NCBI RefSeq assembly: GCF_004364325.1
Contig: NZ_SOCP01000017.1
Coordinates: forward strand, 162,319 to 226,318
Length of the DNA stretch: 64,000 nt
From: Actinophytocola oryzae
GTDB lineage: Bacteria > Actinomycetota > Actinomycetes > Mycobacteriales > Pseudonocardiaceae
Direction: 5' to 3'
Part shown: piece by piece, positions 1-8,606 of the stretch
How the letters are laid out: each line of letters begins with the position of its first letter
How positions within the stretch are numbered: the stretch's first letter is position 1
The notes under the pieces: generated by a model
What the model saw: the letters and a program-made list of their open reading frames with translations, nothing else
Databases searched by the model: none
Told to the model about the DNA's origin: nothing
Program-made: the position numbers and the translations under genes

Positions 1-192
1 AGGCAGTGCATGCCGCGGCGCAGGGTGTTGTGGGTGCGGTTGTCCACGTGGAGTACTCGGTCACCGGCGGGTTGTCTGGTCAGGGAGCACGTCGATGACC
101 TCGTCCGGACAGCGGTAGCCGGTGGCGCGGGAGACGCCGTGATCCCACGGTACTCGGCGAGTTCGCGTGGCACGTCGAGCATGGCACTACAG
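1..192 (-). pseudogene. IS5-type (DDE_Tnp_4) transposase relic
   Basis: Read on the minus strand, three short blocks in different frames resemble an actinobacterial IS5-group transposase: VLDVPRELAEY near 150-180, GVSRATGYRCPDEVIDVLPDQ-type HTH sequence near 72-137, and HVDNRTHNTLRRGMHC near 2-50, which is the usual C-terminal block. The catalytic middle is missing and frames change between blocks, so this is a scrap with an internal deletion. It runs off the left edge of the window. Family assignment is from memory of the conserved blocks. Confidence 0.55.
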
Positions 193-434
193 GCAATCAC
201 GGGGAGCCCCTGCCCTTGCACTCGATCTTCGCAAATCCAGCCCTGTCAGGAGCTCCGCGCCCACATCTCACCGGCGCCCATCAGCCAATCGGCACATCCA
301 CGCCGTTGCCCACCCGCACCACCATCAAGCTGATCTTGCTGAGATCACCTCAGTGGAGTAAACCCACCCGAAAGTAACGCACGCGCTCACCGTGACGACG
401 TCGCAACCAACCGACGTTCAGCGATGGGGGCTGT
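193..434. other. no gene recognised
   Basis: Open frames here have no recognisable family signature or good start. Nothing beyond sequence between an IS relic and the next gene was seen. Confidence 0.5.
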
Positions 435-785
435 ATGACGCTTGATTCCTATCTCCTGAAAACCGACGACGAACTCTACGAACTGCTCGGTGCGGAACTG
501 CTGGGCGACGGCGTGAGCCTCTCACCGGAGGACAAGGACGAGCATCGCCGGTTCGGCAGACAATGGTTCGGCAACAAGCGACGTGAGCTCCAACGAAAGA
601 TCTGCCACCACGAGAAGCTCAAAGGCCTGCTCGGCAACTCGACCTCGGATCTCGCCATCGACGCCGCCGCCATCTACGAGACCCTCCAGAACCTGGGCGA
701 GGACGCGGTCAACGCGGCCGTCCTGGCGGTGCTCGTCGCGCGTGTCGGCCTCGGTGCCTTCTGCGCCAACGCTCCCGCCGCATGA
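435..785 (+). CDS. small helical protein of unknown function, coupled to a metalloprotease-like gene
   Basis: The product has 116 residues and I do not recognise it. The first 75 residues are charged and probably helical (acidic N-terminus, a KRRELQRKI basic stretch near residues 50-58). Residues about 92-113 form a hydrophobic, alanine/valine-rich segment that could be a membrane anchor or buried helix. The stop codon overlaps the start of the next gene in an ATGA arrangement, so the two are almost certainly co-translated. The coupling suggests a partner, activator or inhibitor of the downstream HExxH protein. That role is inference. Confidence 0.65.
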   Translation: MTLDSYLLKTDDELYELLGAELLGDGVSLSPEDKDEHRRFGRQWFGNKRRELQRKICHHEKLKGLLGNSTSDLAIDAAAIYETLQNLGEDAVNAAVLAVLVARVGLGAFCANAPAA

Positions 786-2227
786 CCTCCGGGGAGTCGA
801 TGGCCGAACGACGGATGAGAGGTCTCTCGCCCGACCGTTCGGCCCAGCTGCTCGACATGAAGATCCGCATGGCCGAGCTGGGCATCCCCGAGCAGTCGGC
901 GGTGCTGGACGACGCGATGGAAGCGTGGTCCGGGACCGAGTTCGCGGCCGAGTACGGCGATCCGGTCTCCGGTCTCGTCCGTAGCTCGGCCGACCAGCTG
1001 ATCGGGGCGATGATCCGGTTGGGCGCCGATCCGGCACGGATGGCGACGGTGCGGGTGACGACGATCCTGCGAGAAGACGTGGCGGCACAGATGCGCCCGT
1101 TCGCCGACGGGTCCGGCCTCGTGATGATCTCCGACGCGGCCCTCACCCTCTGCGGCGTCTACAGCAGGTACGTCGGCGAGGCGTTCAGTCGAATACTGTC
1201 CGGCGGCCGAGTCCGGGGCCTGTGGCGTGCGTTCCGTGCCGTGCGACGAGGCGGGTTCGGCGAGGAGCCGACGATGCTCACCGGGCTCCTCCGCTACTAC
1301 AACGTGAGCCAACGCGTGTACGGGCTGGCCGCCAAACTGGTCGAACACACCTCGCCCGCGGCCCAACCCCACATCGCCGTGCTCCACACGATGGCGGTGT
1401 ACTTCATCGTCGGGCACGAGCTGGCCCACCACGCACTCGGTCACGACTCGGCGCCGAGCGCTTTCTCACCGGGGGAACACCTTCCCGTGTGTTCGGACGA
1501 CCAGCGACGAGAACTCGACGCGGACCTGCTGGCGTACCGGGCAAGTGTGCTCGCCGTGCGGCAGGAGGCACTGGCGAGCGGCGAGGCGGAGGCTGACCGG
1601 GTCGCCGAGGCGGCAGGGCTCATGTCCGCGCTCGGAGCACTGACAGCGATGCTCGTGGTGCATTCGACAGAGCGGGCGCTGTTCGTCCGGCGGGGGGTCT
1701 CGCACCCCGAGGCCGCCACCCGGGCATCGCTGCTCCTCGACCGGCTCGACGGCGGCGACCTGACCTTCGCCCGGATCTTCCTCACCAACATGGCGGCCGC
1801 GACCGAGAACGCCGCGGACTTCAGTCCGTCCGGCACGTCGTTCGAGTGGGAGTGGTTCGCGAGGTCACCCCGGCTCGACATCCCGCACTCCGACGAGTAC
1901 CTGAGGAGCATCCACTGGCTGGACAGGTTCCAGTGCATGACCTCCGAGGACCTGGTGCGTGGTGCGGCGAAGGCGGGCTACGACGAGTCGATGCCAGTGG
2001 GTAAGGGGTTTCGCCTGGCCGCGGACGGCCGGACAGCCGACGCGTTCGCGATCTGGGGCGTGCCGGACGACCGAGCCGAGCAGATCACCGACCGGCGACG
2101 TGCGCTGACGATGCACACCCTCGTCGAGACAGTACAAACCGCCTTCGCGGCGCTGGGCATGCCGGGGGATACGGTTCTGTCGCTCGCCGTGATGGGCGCG
2201 ACGGTCGCCGCGAAATCGTTGACATAG
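782..2227 (+). CDS. HExxH zinc metalloprotease-like protein
   Basis: The product has 481 residues. It carries a zincin motif, HELAHHALGH, with His212, Glu213 and His216, and an ELDAD segment about 35 residues later that could supply the third zinc ligand as in gluzincins. The rest is not recognised, and there is no obvious signal peptide, so it is probably cytosolic. It starts inside the stop of the preceding 116-residue gene (ATGA overlap), forming a two-gene unit next to a transposase relic. The start here is fixed by this coupling; an internal ATG at codon 7 is possible. Peptidase activity is inferred from the motif only. Confidence 0.7.
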   Translation: MTSGESMAERRMRGLSPDRSAQLLDMKIRMAELGIPEQSAVLDDAMEAWSGTEFAAEYGDPVSGLVRSSADQLIGAMIRLGADPARMATVRVTTILREDVAAQMRPFADGSGLVMISDAALTLCGVYSRYVGEAFSRILSGGRVRGLWRAFRAVRRGGFGEEPTMLTGLLRYYNVSQRVYGLAAKLVEHTSPAAQPHIAVLHTMAVYFIVGHELAHHALGHDSAPSAFSPGEHLPVCSDDQRRELDADLLAYRASVLAVRQEALASGEAEADRVAEAAGLMSALGALTAMLVVHSTERALFVRRGVSHPEAATRASLLLDRLDGGDLTFARIFLTNMAAATENAADFSPSGTSFEWEWFARSPRLDIPHSDEYLRSIHWLDRFQCMTSEDLVRGAAKAGYDESMPVGKGFRLAADGRTADAFAIWGVPDDRAEQITDRRRALTMHTLVETVQTAFAALGMPGDTVLSLAVMGATVAAKSLT

Positions 2228-2284
2228 AACGGCTGTCGGACCGGGCGTCCCCTCGAACGAGAACGCCCGGCCCACGGAGAGCCA

Positions 2285-2491
2285 ACCCCAATGCCTCCGG
2301 TGCGCACGAACGGCCCACTCGGAGATCGCGGCAAGGTCGGCCCGTTCCGGCAACGGGGTCCTCCCCGTCGCCGGCAGGTCCTCCACCTGCTCCCGATCCT
2401 CGGCGATCTCCGCGAGCACGTCCTCGAGCCCCGCGACCTCCCCGCGCCTCACCGCGAGCACCCGAGCACGCTCGACCGGAGCCGTCGGCAG
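2285..2491 (-). pseudogene. possible relic of a C-terminal nucleotidyltransferase-like helical domain
   Basis: On the minus strand about 69 codons read like a genuine actinobacterial helical domain (GLEDVLAEIAEDREQVEDL, then ISEWAVRAHRRHWG). I associate this pattern with the C-terminal part of nucleotidyltransferase-domain proteins. The frame continues without a stop into sequence antisense to the metalloprotease gene and no N-terminal catalytic part is present, so it is at most a fragment. The interval 2228-2614 otherwise holds nothing recognised. Confidence 0.3.
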
Positions 2492-2614
2492 CGTGCGCCT
2501 CGCGTCCGGGCAACCTCCAGCCCCTGACAGGCAAGCCGAAGACAAATGTCCTTCCTGGCCGCTGTTCCCACGACATCCGAGGACGAGCCGCCGACCTGTC
2601 CCCGGCACGGCGCG

Positions 2615-3061
2615 CTAACGGCCGGACGCCTCCTGGGAGCCCTTCACCGCGAGCTGGTCGGCGCGCTCGTTCTCCGGATGTCCCGAGTGCCCCTTCACCC
2701 AGTACCACCGCACCTCGTGCGGCTTGATCGCCTCGTCGAGACGCCGCCACAGGTCCGCGTTCTTCACCGGCTGCTTCGCGCTCGTCTGCCAGCCGTTGCT
2801 CTTCCACCGGGGCAGCCACTGCATGATCCCGTTCCGCACGTACGTGGAGTCGGTGTACATGTCCACCACCGACGGCCGGGTGAGGCTCTCCAGCGCCTGG
2901 ATCGGCGCCATCAGCTCCATCCGGTTGTTCGTCGTGACCGACGACTCCGCCCCGTACAGCTCCTTCGAGTGCTTGCCGTACTTGAGCACGGCCCCCCACC
3001 CACCCGGCCCGGGATTCCCACTGCACGCACCGTCGGTATAGATCTCCACGCTGTTCGACAC
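2615..3061 (-). CDS. rnhA: ribonuclease HI
   Basis: This enzyme cleaves the RNA strand of RNA-DNA hybrids. The product has 148 residues starting from a GTG at 3061, the usual family length. The four catalytic acids are present: Asp10 (YTDGACSGN), Glu49 (NNRMELM), Asp71 (YTDSTYV) and Asp135 (NERADQLA). The HSGHPEN loop is also conserved. The frame extends upstream, but that part is antisense to the divergent DUF429 gene and has no family similarity. A TACGCT -10 element lies 7 nt before the GTG, supporting this start as leaderless. A degenerate paralogue lies at 19417-20214. Confidence 0.93.
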   Translation of the reverse strand: MSNSVEIYTDGACSGNPGPGGWGAVLKYGKHSKELYGAESSVTTNNRMELMAPIQALESLTRPSVVDMYTDSTYVRNGIMQWLPRWKSNGWQTSAKQPVKNADLWRRLDEAIKPHEVRWYWVKGHSGHPENERADQLAVKGSQEASGR

Positions 3062-3068
3062 GAACGGG

Positions 3069-3074
3069 AGCGTA
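3069..3074 (-). promoter_or_regulatory. -10 element of rnhA (leaderless)
   Basis: TACGCT matches the actinobacterial TANNNT -10 pattern. It ends 7 nt before the rnhA GTG, the spacing expected of a leaderless transcript. No convincing -35 is seen. Confidence 0.45.
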
Positions 3075-3091
3075 GCGACGACACAGCCGGC

Positions 3092-3763
3092 ATGGACACG
3101 GTGTTGGGCGTAGACGCCTGCAGGACCGGCTGGGTGGGCCTGACCTGGTCCGGCGACACGCTCACGCCCCACCTCGCCCCCACGATCGCGGAGCTGGTCG
3201 ACGCCGCGGGCCCCGTCGCGGTCATCGCGATCGACATTCCGATCGGGCTGCCGGAACGCGGTCACCGTCCGGCCGACCTGCTGGCCAGGACGTTCATCCG
3301 CCCTCGCCAGTCCTGTGTCTTCCTCACCCCCGTCCGCGCCACGCTGGGTCTTCGCGCACACGACCACGCGAGCGCCGTGAACCACGAGCTGGCCGGCCAG
3401 GGCCTGTCGATCCAGGCGTTCAGCCTCCTGCCGAAGATCCAGGAGGTGGACGACTGGTTACCGAGAGCACCGTGCCGGGTGGTCGAGGTTCACCCGGAAG
3501 TGTGCTTCACGGAACTGGCGGGTGTACCGCTGCCGCCGAAGAAGACCTGGTCAGGTGCCGAACAACGCCGCGACCTGCTGAAGTCGGCTGGTATCACCCC
3601 CGTGGGCACCCTGGGCGAAGCGGGCAAAGCGGCCGTCGACGACATCCTGGACGCCGCGATAGCGGCCTGGACCGCCCGCCGAGTCCACGACGGTACCGCC
3701 CAGTCCTTCCCCGACCCGCCGGAGCGCGGTACCGATGGCATCGAGGCCGCCATCTGGCGCTGA
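3092..3763 (+). CDS. DUF429 family predicted RNase H-like nuclease
   Basis: The product has 223 residues. It begins VLGVDACRTGWVGL, the DUF429 N-terminal signature with an acidic residue at the place of the first RNase H-fold catalytic Asp. It continues with AIDIPIGLP, CRVVEVHPEVCF and a C-terminal VDDILDAAIAAWTA block, all typical of the family. Its biochemical role is not established. It is transcribed away from rnhA with only 30 bp between starts, so two RNase H-fold proteins share one intergenic region. The ATG at 3092 is chosen because similarity begins there, although the frame is open further upstream. Confidence 0.8.
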   Translation: MDTVLGVDACRTGWVGLTWSGDTLTPHLAPTIAELVDAAGPVAVIAIDIPIGLPERGHRPADLLARTFIRPRQSCVFLTPVRATLGLRAHDHASAVNHELAGQGLSIQAFSLLPKIQEVDDWLPRAPCRVVEVHPEVCFTELAGVPLPPKKTWSGAEQRRDLLKSAGITPVGTLGEAGKAAVDDILDAAIAAWTARRVHDGTAQSFPDPPERGTDGIEAAIWR

Positions 3764-3797
3764 AAACGAGGTGCGACCAGCGACCCGGCGGACCATC

Positions 3798-4712
3798 ATG
3801 ATCGCCATGGCGTCGGGCACCCGAATCGGCTGGCACGAGCTACCCACCCACGTCCGACAGGCCGTCGCGGACATCCTCGGCGGCGAGGTCGTCGAGGCGA
3901 CCTCCCAGTCCGGCGGCTTCTCGCCCGGCACCGCCGACCGGGTCCGCACCGTCGACGGGCGTCGGGCGTTCGTCAAGGCCGTCAGCTCAGCGCAGAACGA
4001 GCACAGCCCCGCCCTCCACCGCCGCGAGGCGTGGATCACCGCCACTCTCCCGCCGCACGCGCCCACACCCACCCTCCTGGGCAGCTACGACGACGGTGAC
4101 TGGGTCGCACTCGTGCTCACCGACGTCGAGGGCCGCCACCCGGCGACCCCGTGGCTCCCCGACGAGCTGGCCGCCGTCCGCACCGCGCTCGACGACCTCG
4201 CCCGGGTGCTCACCCCCGCGCCTGCCGACGTGCCCACCGCCCGGCAGCACCTCGAACAGGACTTCACCGGCTGGCACCGCCTCCGCGCCACCCCGCCGGC
4301 CACCCTCGACCCGTGGACCGCAACCCACCTGGACGACCTGTGCGCGCACGCCGAGCACGGTCTCGCCGCGCTGGCCGGTGACACCCTCGTCCACACCGAT
4401 ATCCGCGCCGACAACCTCCTGATCGGCGAGGACGGCACGGTCACCGTGGTCGACTGGCCGCACGCGAGCCGCGGCCCCGCCTGGCTCGACACGCTGTTAC
4501 TGCTGATCAACGTCCGCCTCCACGGCGGCCGCCCCGACCTGGCCACGGTCGACGCCGACCCCGCGGACCTGGTCGGCGCACTGGCGGGTTTCGGCGGCTT
4601 CTTCGCCGACGGCGCGAGGCACCCGCCGCCGCCCGGCCTGCCGGAACTGCGTGCGTTCCAGCAGGCACAGGCGGACGTGGTGGTGGCGTGGCTGCGTGAG
4701 CTAACGGACTAG
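3798..4712 (+). CDS. aminoglycoside phosphotransferase-family kinase
   Basis: The product has about 304 residues with the APH/choline kinase fold. The catalytic loop HTDIRADNLL lies at residues 199-208, with Asp201 as the probable base. The metal-binding VDWPHAS lies at 218-224 and an N-terminal lysine in AFVKAV probably contacts ATP. The substrate cannot be told; many chromosomal members do not confer antibiotic resistance. The start could be ATG 3798 or ATG 3807. The 3' end overlaps the convergent GNAT gene by 12 bp (4701-4712). Confidence 0.78.
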   Translation: MIAMASGTRIGWHELPTHVRQAVADILGGEVVEATSQSGGFSPGTADRVRTVDGRRAFVKAVSSAQNEHSPALHRREAWITATLPPHAPTPTLLGSYDDGDWVALVLTDVEGRHPATPWLPDELAAVRTALDDLARVLTPAPADVPTARQHLEQDFTGWHRLRATPPATLDPWTATHLDDLCAHAEHGLAALAGDTLVHTDIRADNLLIGEDGTVTVVDWPHASRGPAWLDTLLLLINVRLHGGRPDLATVDADPADLVGALAGFGGFFADGARHPPPPGLPELRAFQQAQADVVVAWLRELTD

Positions 4713-5429
4713 GTGCACCATCGCCCCGGCCGGCTCGTAGCCGACCCGCGCGTACAGCCGTTGCTCCGGTATCCCGTCCGGCGTGAGGAACACCGTCCGG
4801 CCACCGGCGTCGTGCACCGCGGTGGTCAGGAACGCGGTCATCGCCGAGGCGATCCCGCGTCGCCGGTACGCCGGCAGAACGCCGATCCCGCCGACCTCGG
4901 AGGTCCCGTCGACGACGGCCTCCGCGACCCCGCCACCGGCGGCCGCACCGGTCGCGACATCGCGTGCCAGCACGGCGAACCCGCCGTCACGGAGCCGGTC
5001 CCTGGTCTTGGCGATCTCACTGTCGGGTACGTCCGCCGACTGCCCGAACGCCTCGTTCTGCACCGCGATCATGCCGCGGATCTCGTCGTCCGACTCCGGC
5101 ACGACCAGCTCGATGCCGGCGGCCGACGCCGGCGTGACGACGGACCCGGGTGAGCAGAGCATCACGGGGATCCGCCGCTCGACCGACCAGCCGGCGGCCA
5201 GCAACGCGGTCTCGGCCGCCGGTGCGGTGTCCACCAGGAACTCCACCCTGGGCAGCAGCTCGCGCCGCCGGTACGCGGCGGTCAAACCCTCCACATCGGA
5301 CGGCGACGGCGTCGCGCCGTCGTCCGGGATGGCGTAGTTGAGGTAGGGGTTGGTCGAGTCGGTGGCGAAGGTGGCGAGAAAGGGACCGATCTGCTCGGTC
5401 GTGCGTCCGGACGCGGCAGCCCGGCGCAT
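4701..5429 (-). CDS. GNAT family N-acetyltransferase
   Basis: From the ATG at 5429 the product has 242 residues. The C-terminal half is a GNAT domain: GGIGVLPAYRRRGIASAMTAFL is the acetyl-CoA-binding motif A (Q/RxxGxG/A pattern), followed by VFLTPDGIPEQRLYARVGYEP, the motif B region. The N-terminal half (EQIGPFLATF, NPYLNYAIPDD) is shared by a subgroup of two-part acetyltransferases. Similarity seems to extend a few residues upstream (FERFLLLLQSH), where only TTG codons at 5450, 5444 or 5441 could start, so the true start may be one of those. Substrate unknown. It overlaps the convergent kinase gene. Confidence 0.8.
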   Translation of the reverse strand: MRRAAASGRTTEQIGPFLATFATDSTNPYLNYAIPDDGATPSPSDVEGLTAAYRRRELLPRVEFLVDTAPAAETALLAAGWSVERRIPVMLCSPGSVVTPASAAGIELVVPESDDEIRGMIAVQNEAFGQSADVPDSEIAKTRDRLRDGGFAVLARDVATGAAAGGGVAEAVVDGTSEVGGIGVLPAYRRRGIASAMTAFLTTAVHDAGGRTVFLTPDGIPEQRLYARVGYEPAGAMVHLVR

Positions 5430-5694
5430 GTGTGACTGCAACAAGAGCAAGAACCTTTCGAAAGCATGAGGGAATGACAGCGGAACGGCGCCACCGGCAC
5501 TACAGGCGACGCCCGTTCGGGGCGTCAGGCATGAGGCATTCCCTTGCTCGAAGGTCCGCGTCAGTCTGCCACGCGCACGCGCGGCCGCCAACCGGGAATT
5601 CGGGTGACACGACCCGTGCCCGTGCGGTTCAGGGCGGCGGTTTCCGTCGCTGTTGCCGGCGGTTGGGGCGTGACGACGACACCATGGGCGTCTA

Positions 5695-6162
5695 CTACGT
5701 CCGCTGACGCATACCGAACGCGGTCGCGTCGTAGCTGAGGAACACGCCCAAGCCGTGGTCGCGGTCACCGCGGACCTGACCGGGCAGGGCGACGGCTCGC
5801 CGGTGGCGGCGCTGCAGCCGGATCAACCCCGGCCGCAGCCGCGCCGCGTCGGGGTAGGCGAGCCGCCCGATCCGGTGCCCGCCGAGCCACACCGCGACCG
5901 CGTCGCGGTCGACCGGGTTACCGTGCTCGGCCACGAGAAGCGCGTGGATGTCCTGCCGGACGGGCTCGGTGGCGTCCCGCCCGACGATCGACCACAGGAC
6001 GTCCTGGTGCCCGGGCAAGCCGACCACCCGCAGGTCGTCGTGGCCGAAGATCTCCATCGCCCGCATGCCGTCCCGCATCCACTGTGGACGGCACGCGGTC
6101 GGTGACGTGTCCGGTATACCCGCCCCGGTCAGCCTTGTCCGCACCCAGTCGGTCACATCCAT
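5695..6162 (-). CDS. HIRAN-domain-like protein
   Basis: The product has 155 residues. The centre reads GNPVDRDAVAVWLGGHRIGRLAYPDAARLRPGL, which resembles the HIRAN domain (N-P-x-D-x-x-A-V-x-V ... G-x-L ... A), a module that recognises DNA ends or stalled forks in Rad5/HIP116-type proteins and also occurs alone in bacteria. Preceding sequence (GLPGHQDVLWSIVGR) is compatible with the domain start. Its bacterial role is unknown. It lies upstream of the GNAT gene on the same strand with a 265-bp gap. Confidence 0.6.
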   Translation of the reverse strand: MDVTDWVRTRLTGAGIPDTSPTACRPQWMRDGMRAMEIFGHDDLRVVGLPGHQDVLWSIVGRDATEPVRQDIHALLVAEHGNPVDRDAVAVWLGGHRIGRLAYPDAARLRPGLIRLQRRHRRAVALPGQVRGDRDHGLGVFLSYDATAFGMRQRT

Positions 6163-6300
6163 TCGTTGTCACCTCAACGGGTTTCTCGACACCTGTCCGC
6201 AAGCTCTGTCGTCACGCCGCGAGATTCGTTACCTCATACCAGGGTCTGACAGACCACGGTCCGATGTGCGACCGCCCTCACTTCCGGCACGCTCATCGCC

Positions 6301-7428
6301 ATGACCACGACACGCCGCGGCTTCCTGGCCCTGACGTCCACTGCAGCACTGCTCCTGACGGCCTCACCCGCGCGGGCGAGCACCCGCGCCCGGTTCACGC
6401 TGCCGAGACCGTCTGGGCCGCACCCGGTAGGTGTGCGTCAGCGCCACCTGGCGCAGCGCGGGCGACCCGACCCGTGGCACCCGGAGGCGGACCGGGAGCT
6501 GATGATCAGCATCTGGTACCCGGCACACGACTGTGACCGTCCCCACGCCCGGTACCTGGACCCGCTGGTGGCCAGGAAGTACACGACCGACGGCGTACTG
6601 GGCGTGCCGCCGGACACGGTCGACTGGGCTACCCCCACGGTGACGGCCCGCCGACAAGCCCCGCCGGACGGGCGTCACCCAGTCGTCGTCTACGCGCCCG
6701 GGTCCGGCAACAGCCGCGCGTTGGGCACGGTACTGGTGGAGGACCTGGCGAGCCACGGTTACGTGGTGGTCACCGTCGACCACACCTACGAGACGCCCAT
6801 CGAGTTCCCCGGGGGCAGGCTGGTGGACGTGGGCATCCCCGCCGACCCGCCGGACCTGGAAGCGGCGAAACGCCTGTACATGGACGCGAGGGAGGCGGAC
6901 GTCCACTTCGTACTGGACCAACTGGTCGACGAGCCCAACGCGGACCTCGACCGCCTGGGCCTGTTCGGCCACTCGGCGGGCGGCGTCATCGCGACGCGCG
7001 TCATGCGTGCCGACCCACGCGTGCGGGCCATGGCGAACCTGGACGGCTTCTTCGAGTTCGGCGACAACCACCCGGAGCGGGGCGTTGACCGCCCGCTACT
7101 GCTGATGGGTGCGGCGTCGCACCCAGAGCAGCCACCACTGTTCGGCGCTGTCCGCACCCATCTGAGCGACCCCGGATGGGCGACGCTCTGGAACGCGTCG
7201 ACAGGCAGGCGCACTGACCTGTCCGTTCGGGAGGGCCGCCACTACACCTACACGGACGCCCAGTGGTTCATCCCGCAGCTGGACGTGGACCCGACGGGCC
7301 TGATCGGCACGGTGGGCCCGAGAGTGGTCCACGGGCAGCGAGACATACTCCGGTACCTGTTCGACCGCCACCTGAAGGGCCGCCCGGGCCGGTTACCGAC
7401 CCACCCGGACGTGACGGAGGTCAGATGA
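6301..7428 (+). CDS. secreted alpha/beta hydrolase, PAF-acetylhydrolase/dienelactone hydrolase-like
   Basis: The product has 375 residues. The N-terminus TTTRRGFLALTSTAALLLTA ending in SPARA is a twin-arginine-like signal with an A-x-A cleavage site near residue 26, so the protein is probably exported. The hydrolase core has HPVVVYAPGSGNSR (oxyanion strand), YVVVTVDHTYE and the nucleophile elbow GHSAGG with Ser225; His248 or a later His would complete the triad. The combination of ISIWYPA near residue 70 with GHSAGG is typical of platelet-activating-factor acetylhydrolase-like and plastic-degrading lipase-like families. Substrate unknown. The 3' end overlaps the convergent gene by 8 bp. Confidence 0.75.
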   Translation: MTTTRRGFLALTSTAALLLTASPARASTRARFTLPRPSGPHPVGVRQRHLAQRGRPDPWHPEADRELMISIWYPAHDCDRPHARYLDPLVARKYTTDGVLGVPPDTVDWATPTVTARRQAPPDGRHPVVVYAPGSGNSRALGTVLVEDLASHGYVVVTVDHTYETPIEFPGGRLVDVGIPADPPDLEAAKRLYMDAREADVHFVLDQLVDEPNADLDRLGLFGHSAGGVIATRVMRADPRVRAMANLDGFFEFGDNHPERGVDRPLLLMGAASHPEQPPLFGAVRTHLSDPGWATLWNASTGRRTDLSVREGRHYTYTDAQWFIPQLDVDPTGLIGTVGPRVVHGQRDILRYLFDRHLKGRPGRLPTHPDVTEVR

Positions 7429-8302
7429 CCTTGTTGGCACGCAACACATCGATGGCACGCACGGTTTCGTACCCACGCCACTCGATGGCGGCGGCGGGGG
7501 AGTAGCTGTCGAAGTCGACGCGCCACCCACCGTCGTCGTGCTGCCCCGAGGCCAACCGCTCGAGATCGGCGTCGACGACACCGTCCCCGAGGAGCTGCCG
7601 CGAGGCCTGCCCGGGAAACGGTGAGAAGTCGAGCGGCCGCAAGGTTTCCCCGTCCGCCCCGCCGGCGACGCCGACCAGCCCGTCGGCGGGGATGAACTGA
7701 CCGAGCTTCGTCAACAGGGAAGCAGCCTCGACGTGCGTGTCGTGAACGGTGTCGAGAAACCGGACAGCGAAGGCGAGAGCGATGGCGTGCGGCGCGTCGT
7801 CGAGTGCGGCGATGGCGTCGAAGCAGTACCGGGTAGCGGCCACCAACCAGGGGTGGCCGGCGAGCCGGGCGTCGCCAGCAGCGACCCGATGAGCAACCCC
7901 GGCGACGAAAGCGGTGCTCTGCAAGGAGGAGGAAAGCGGATCAGCGTCGACCCAGAAGGGCGCACACCCGGCGGAGTCGGCAACGGGCAGGGCGAAGGGC
8001 ACCCCACCGTCGGAGAGGCTGACACGCCCGAGCCAGTCGAAGACCCCGAGAGCACGCCCCCGATCCCCGACCTCGGCGAACACCTCGAGGGCGTGGAGGG
8101 CGCCACCGGGCTGGCTCTCGGGCGCCCGGAGATCAGGCTCCAACCCCCACCCGTAACCACCGTCGGAGTTCCGATACCCGTCAACGGCGGCAAGGACAGC
8201 CCCAGCATCCCCACCCCCGAACAAGAACTCGAACCGACGCCGGTCCAACACCCGACCATGCGTGGCCATGAACGACGCGGCAGCCCCGAGATCAACAGTC
8301 AT
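7421..8302 (-). CDS. prenyltransferase/squalene-cyclase-like alpha-barrel protein
   Basis: The product has 293 residues from the ATG at 8302. It has repeated QW-like motifs of the terpenoid cyclase/protein prenyltransferase barrel: DGGYGWGLEPDLR, SDGGVPFALP and, near the C-terminus, DDGGWRVDFDSYSP followed by EWRGYETVRAID. It is far shorter than true squalene-hopene cyclases, has no DxDD motif and no signal peptide, so it is a small single-barrel member of unknown function, common in actinobacteria. It converges on the secreted hydrolase gene with an 8-bp overlap. Confidence 0.72.
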   Translation of the reverse strand: MTVDLGAAASFMATHGRVLDRRRFEFLFGGGDAGAVLAAVDGYRNSDGGYGWGLEPDLRAPESQPGGALHALEVFAEVGDRGRALGVFDWLGRVSLSDGGVPFALPVADSAGCAPFWVDADPLSSSLQSTAFVAGVAHRVAAGDARLAGHPWLVAATRYCFDAIAALDDAPHAIALAFAVRFLDTVHDTHVEAASLLTKLGQFIPADGLVGVAGGADGETLRPLDFSPFPGQASRQLLGDGVVDADLERLASGQHDDGGWRVDFDSYSPAAAIEWRGYETVRAIDVLRANKVI

Positions 8303-8580
8303 GACGCCATTCTGCCGCCGACCGGCCCCACGGTCTTGAACGTTCCGGACAACCTGTCCTGTAGGCGACCGGCACGGATTCACGGCGTGGGCCACACGCC
8401 GGAGCACGCCTCGTCGGACCAACGGGCTCGGGGCGGGAACCGCTGGTCAGCACACTCACCGCCGTGAACACCACCCGACCGCCACCGGCGCCCGACCACC
8501 ACCCTGCGGACACTCCACGAACGACGACATCAACGGCTCGACTCCACGTCACTGACCAACGACGCGTGGTGGTGCCGGGA

Positions 8581-8603
8581 CTGTCGGTGCGGTTCGCCAC
8601 AAT
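8581..8603 (+). promoter_or_regulatory. RecA-NDp/PafBC-like promoter of the Wadjet operon
   Basis: CTGTCGGTG, then 8 nt, then CACAAT. The known DNA-damage promoter is TTGTCRGTG-N8-TANNNT; this differs at the first base of each block. The -10 ends 6 nt before GTG 8610 (3 nt before GTG 8607), so the transcript could be leaderless. The rest of the 304-bp gap 8303-8580 shows nothing recognised. Confidence 0.4.
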
Positions 8604-8606
8604 GGC

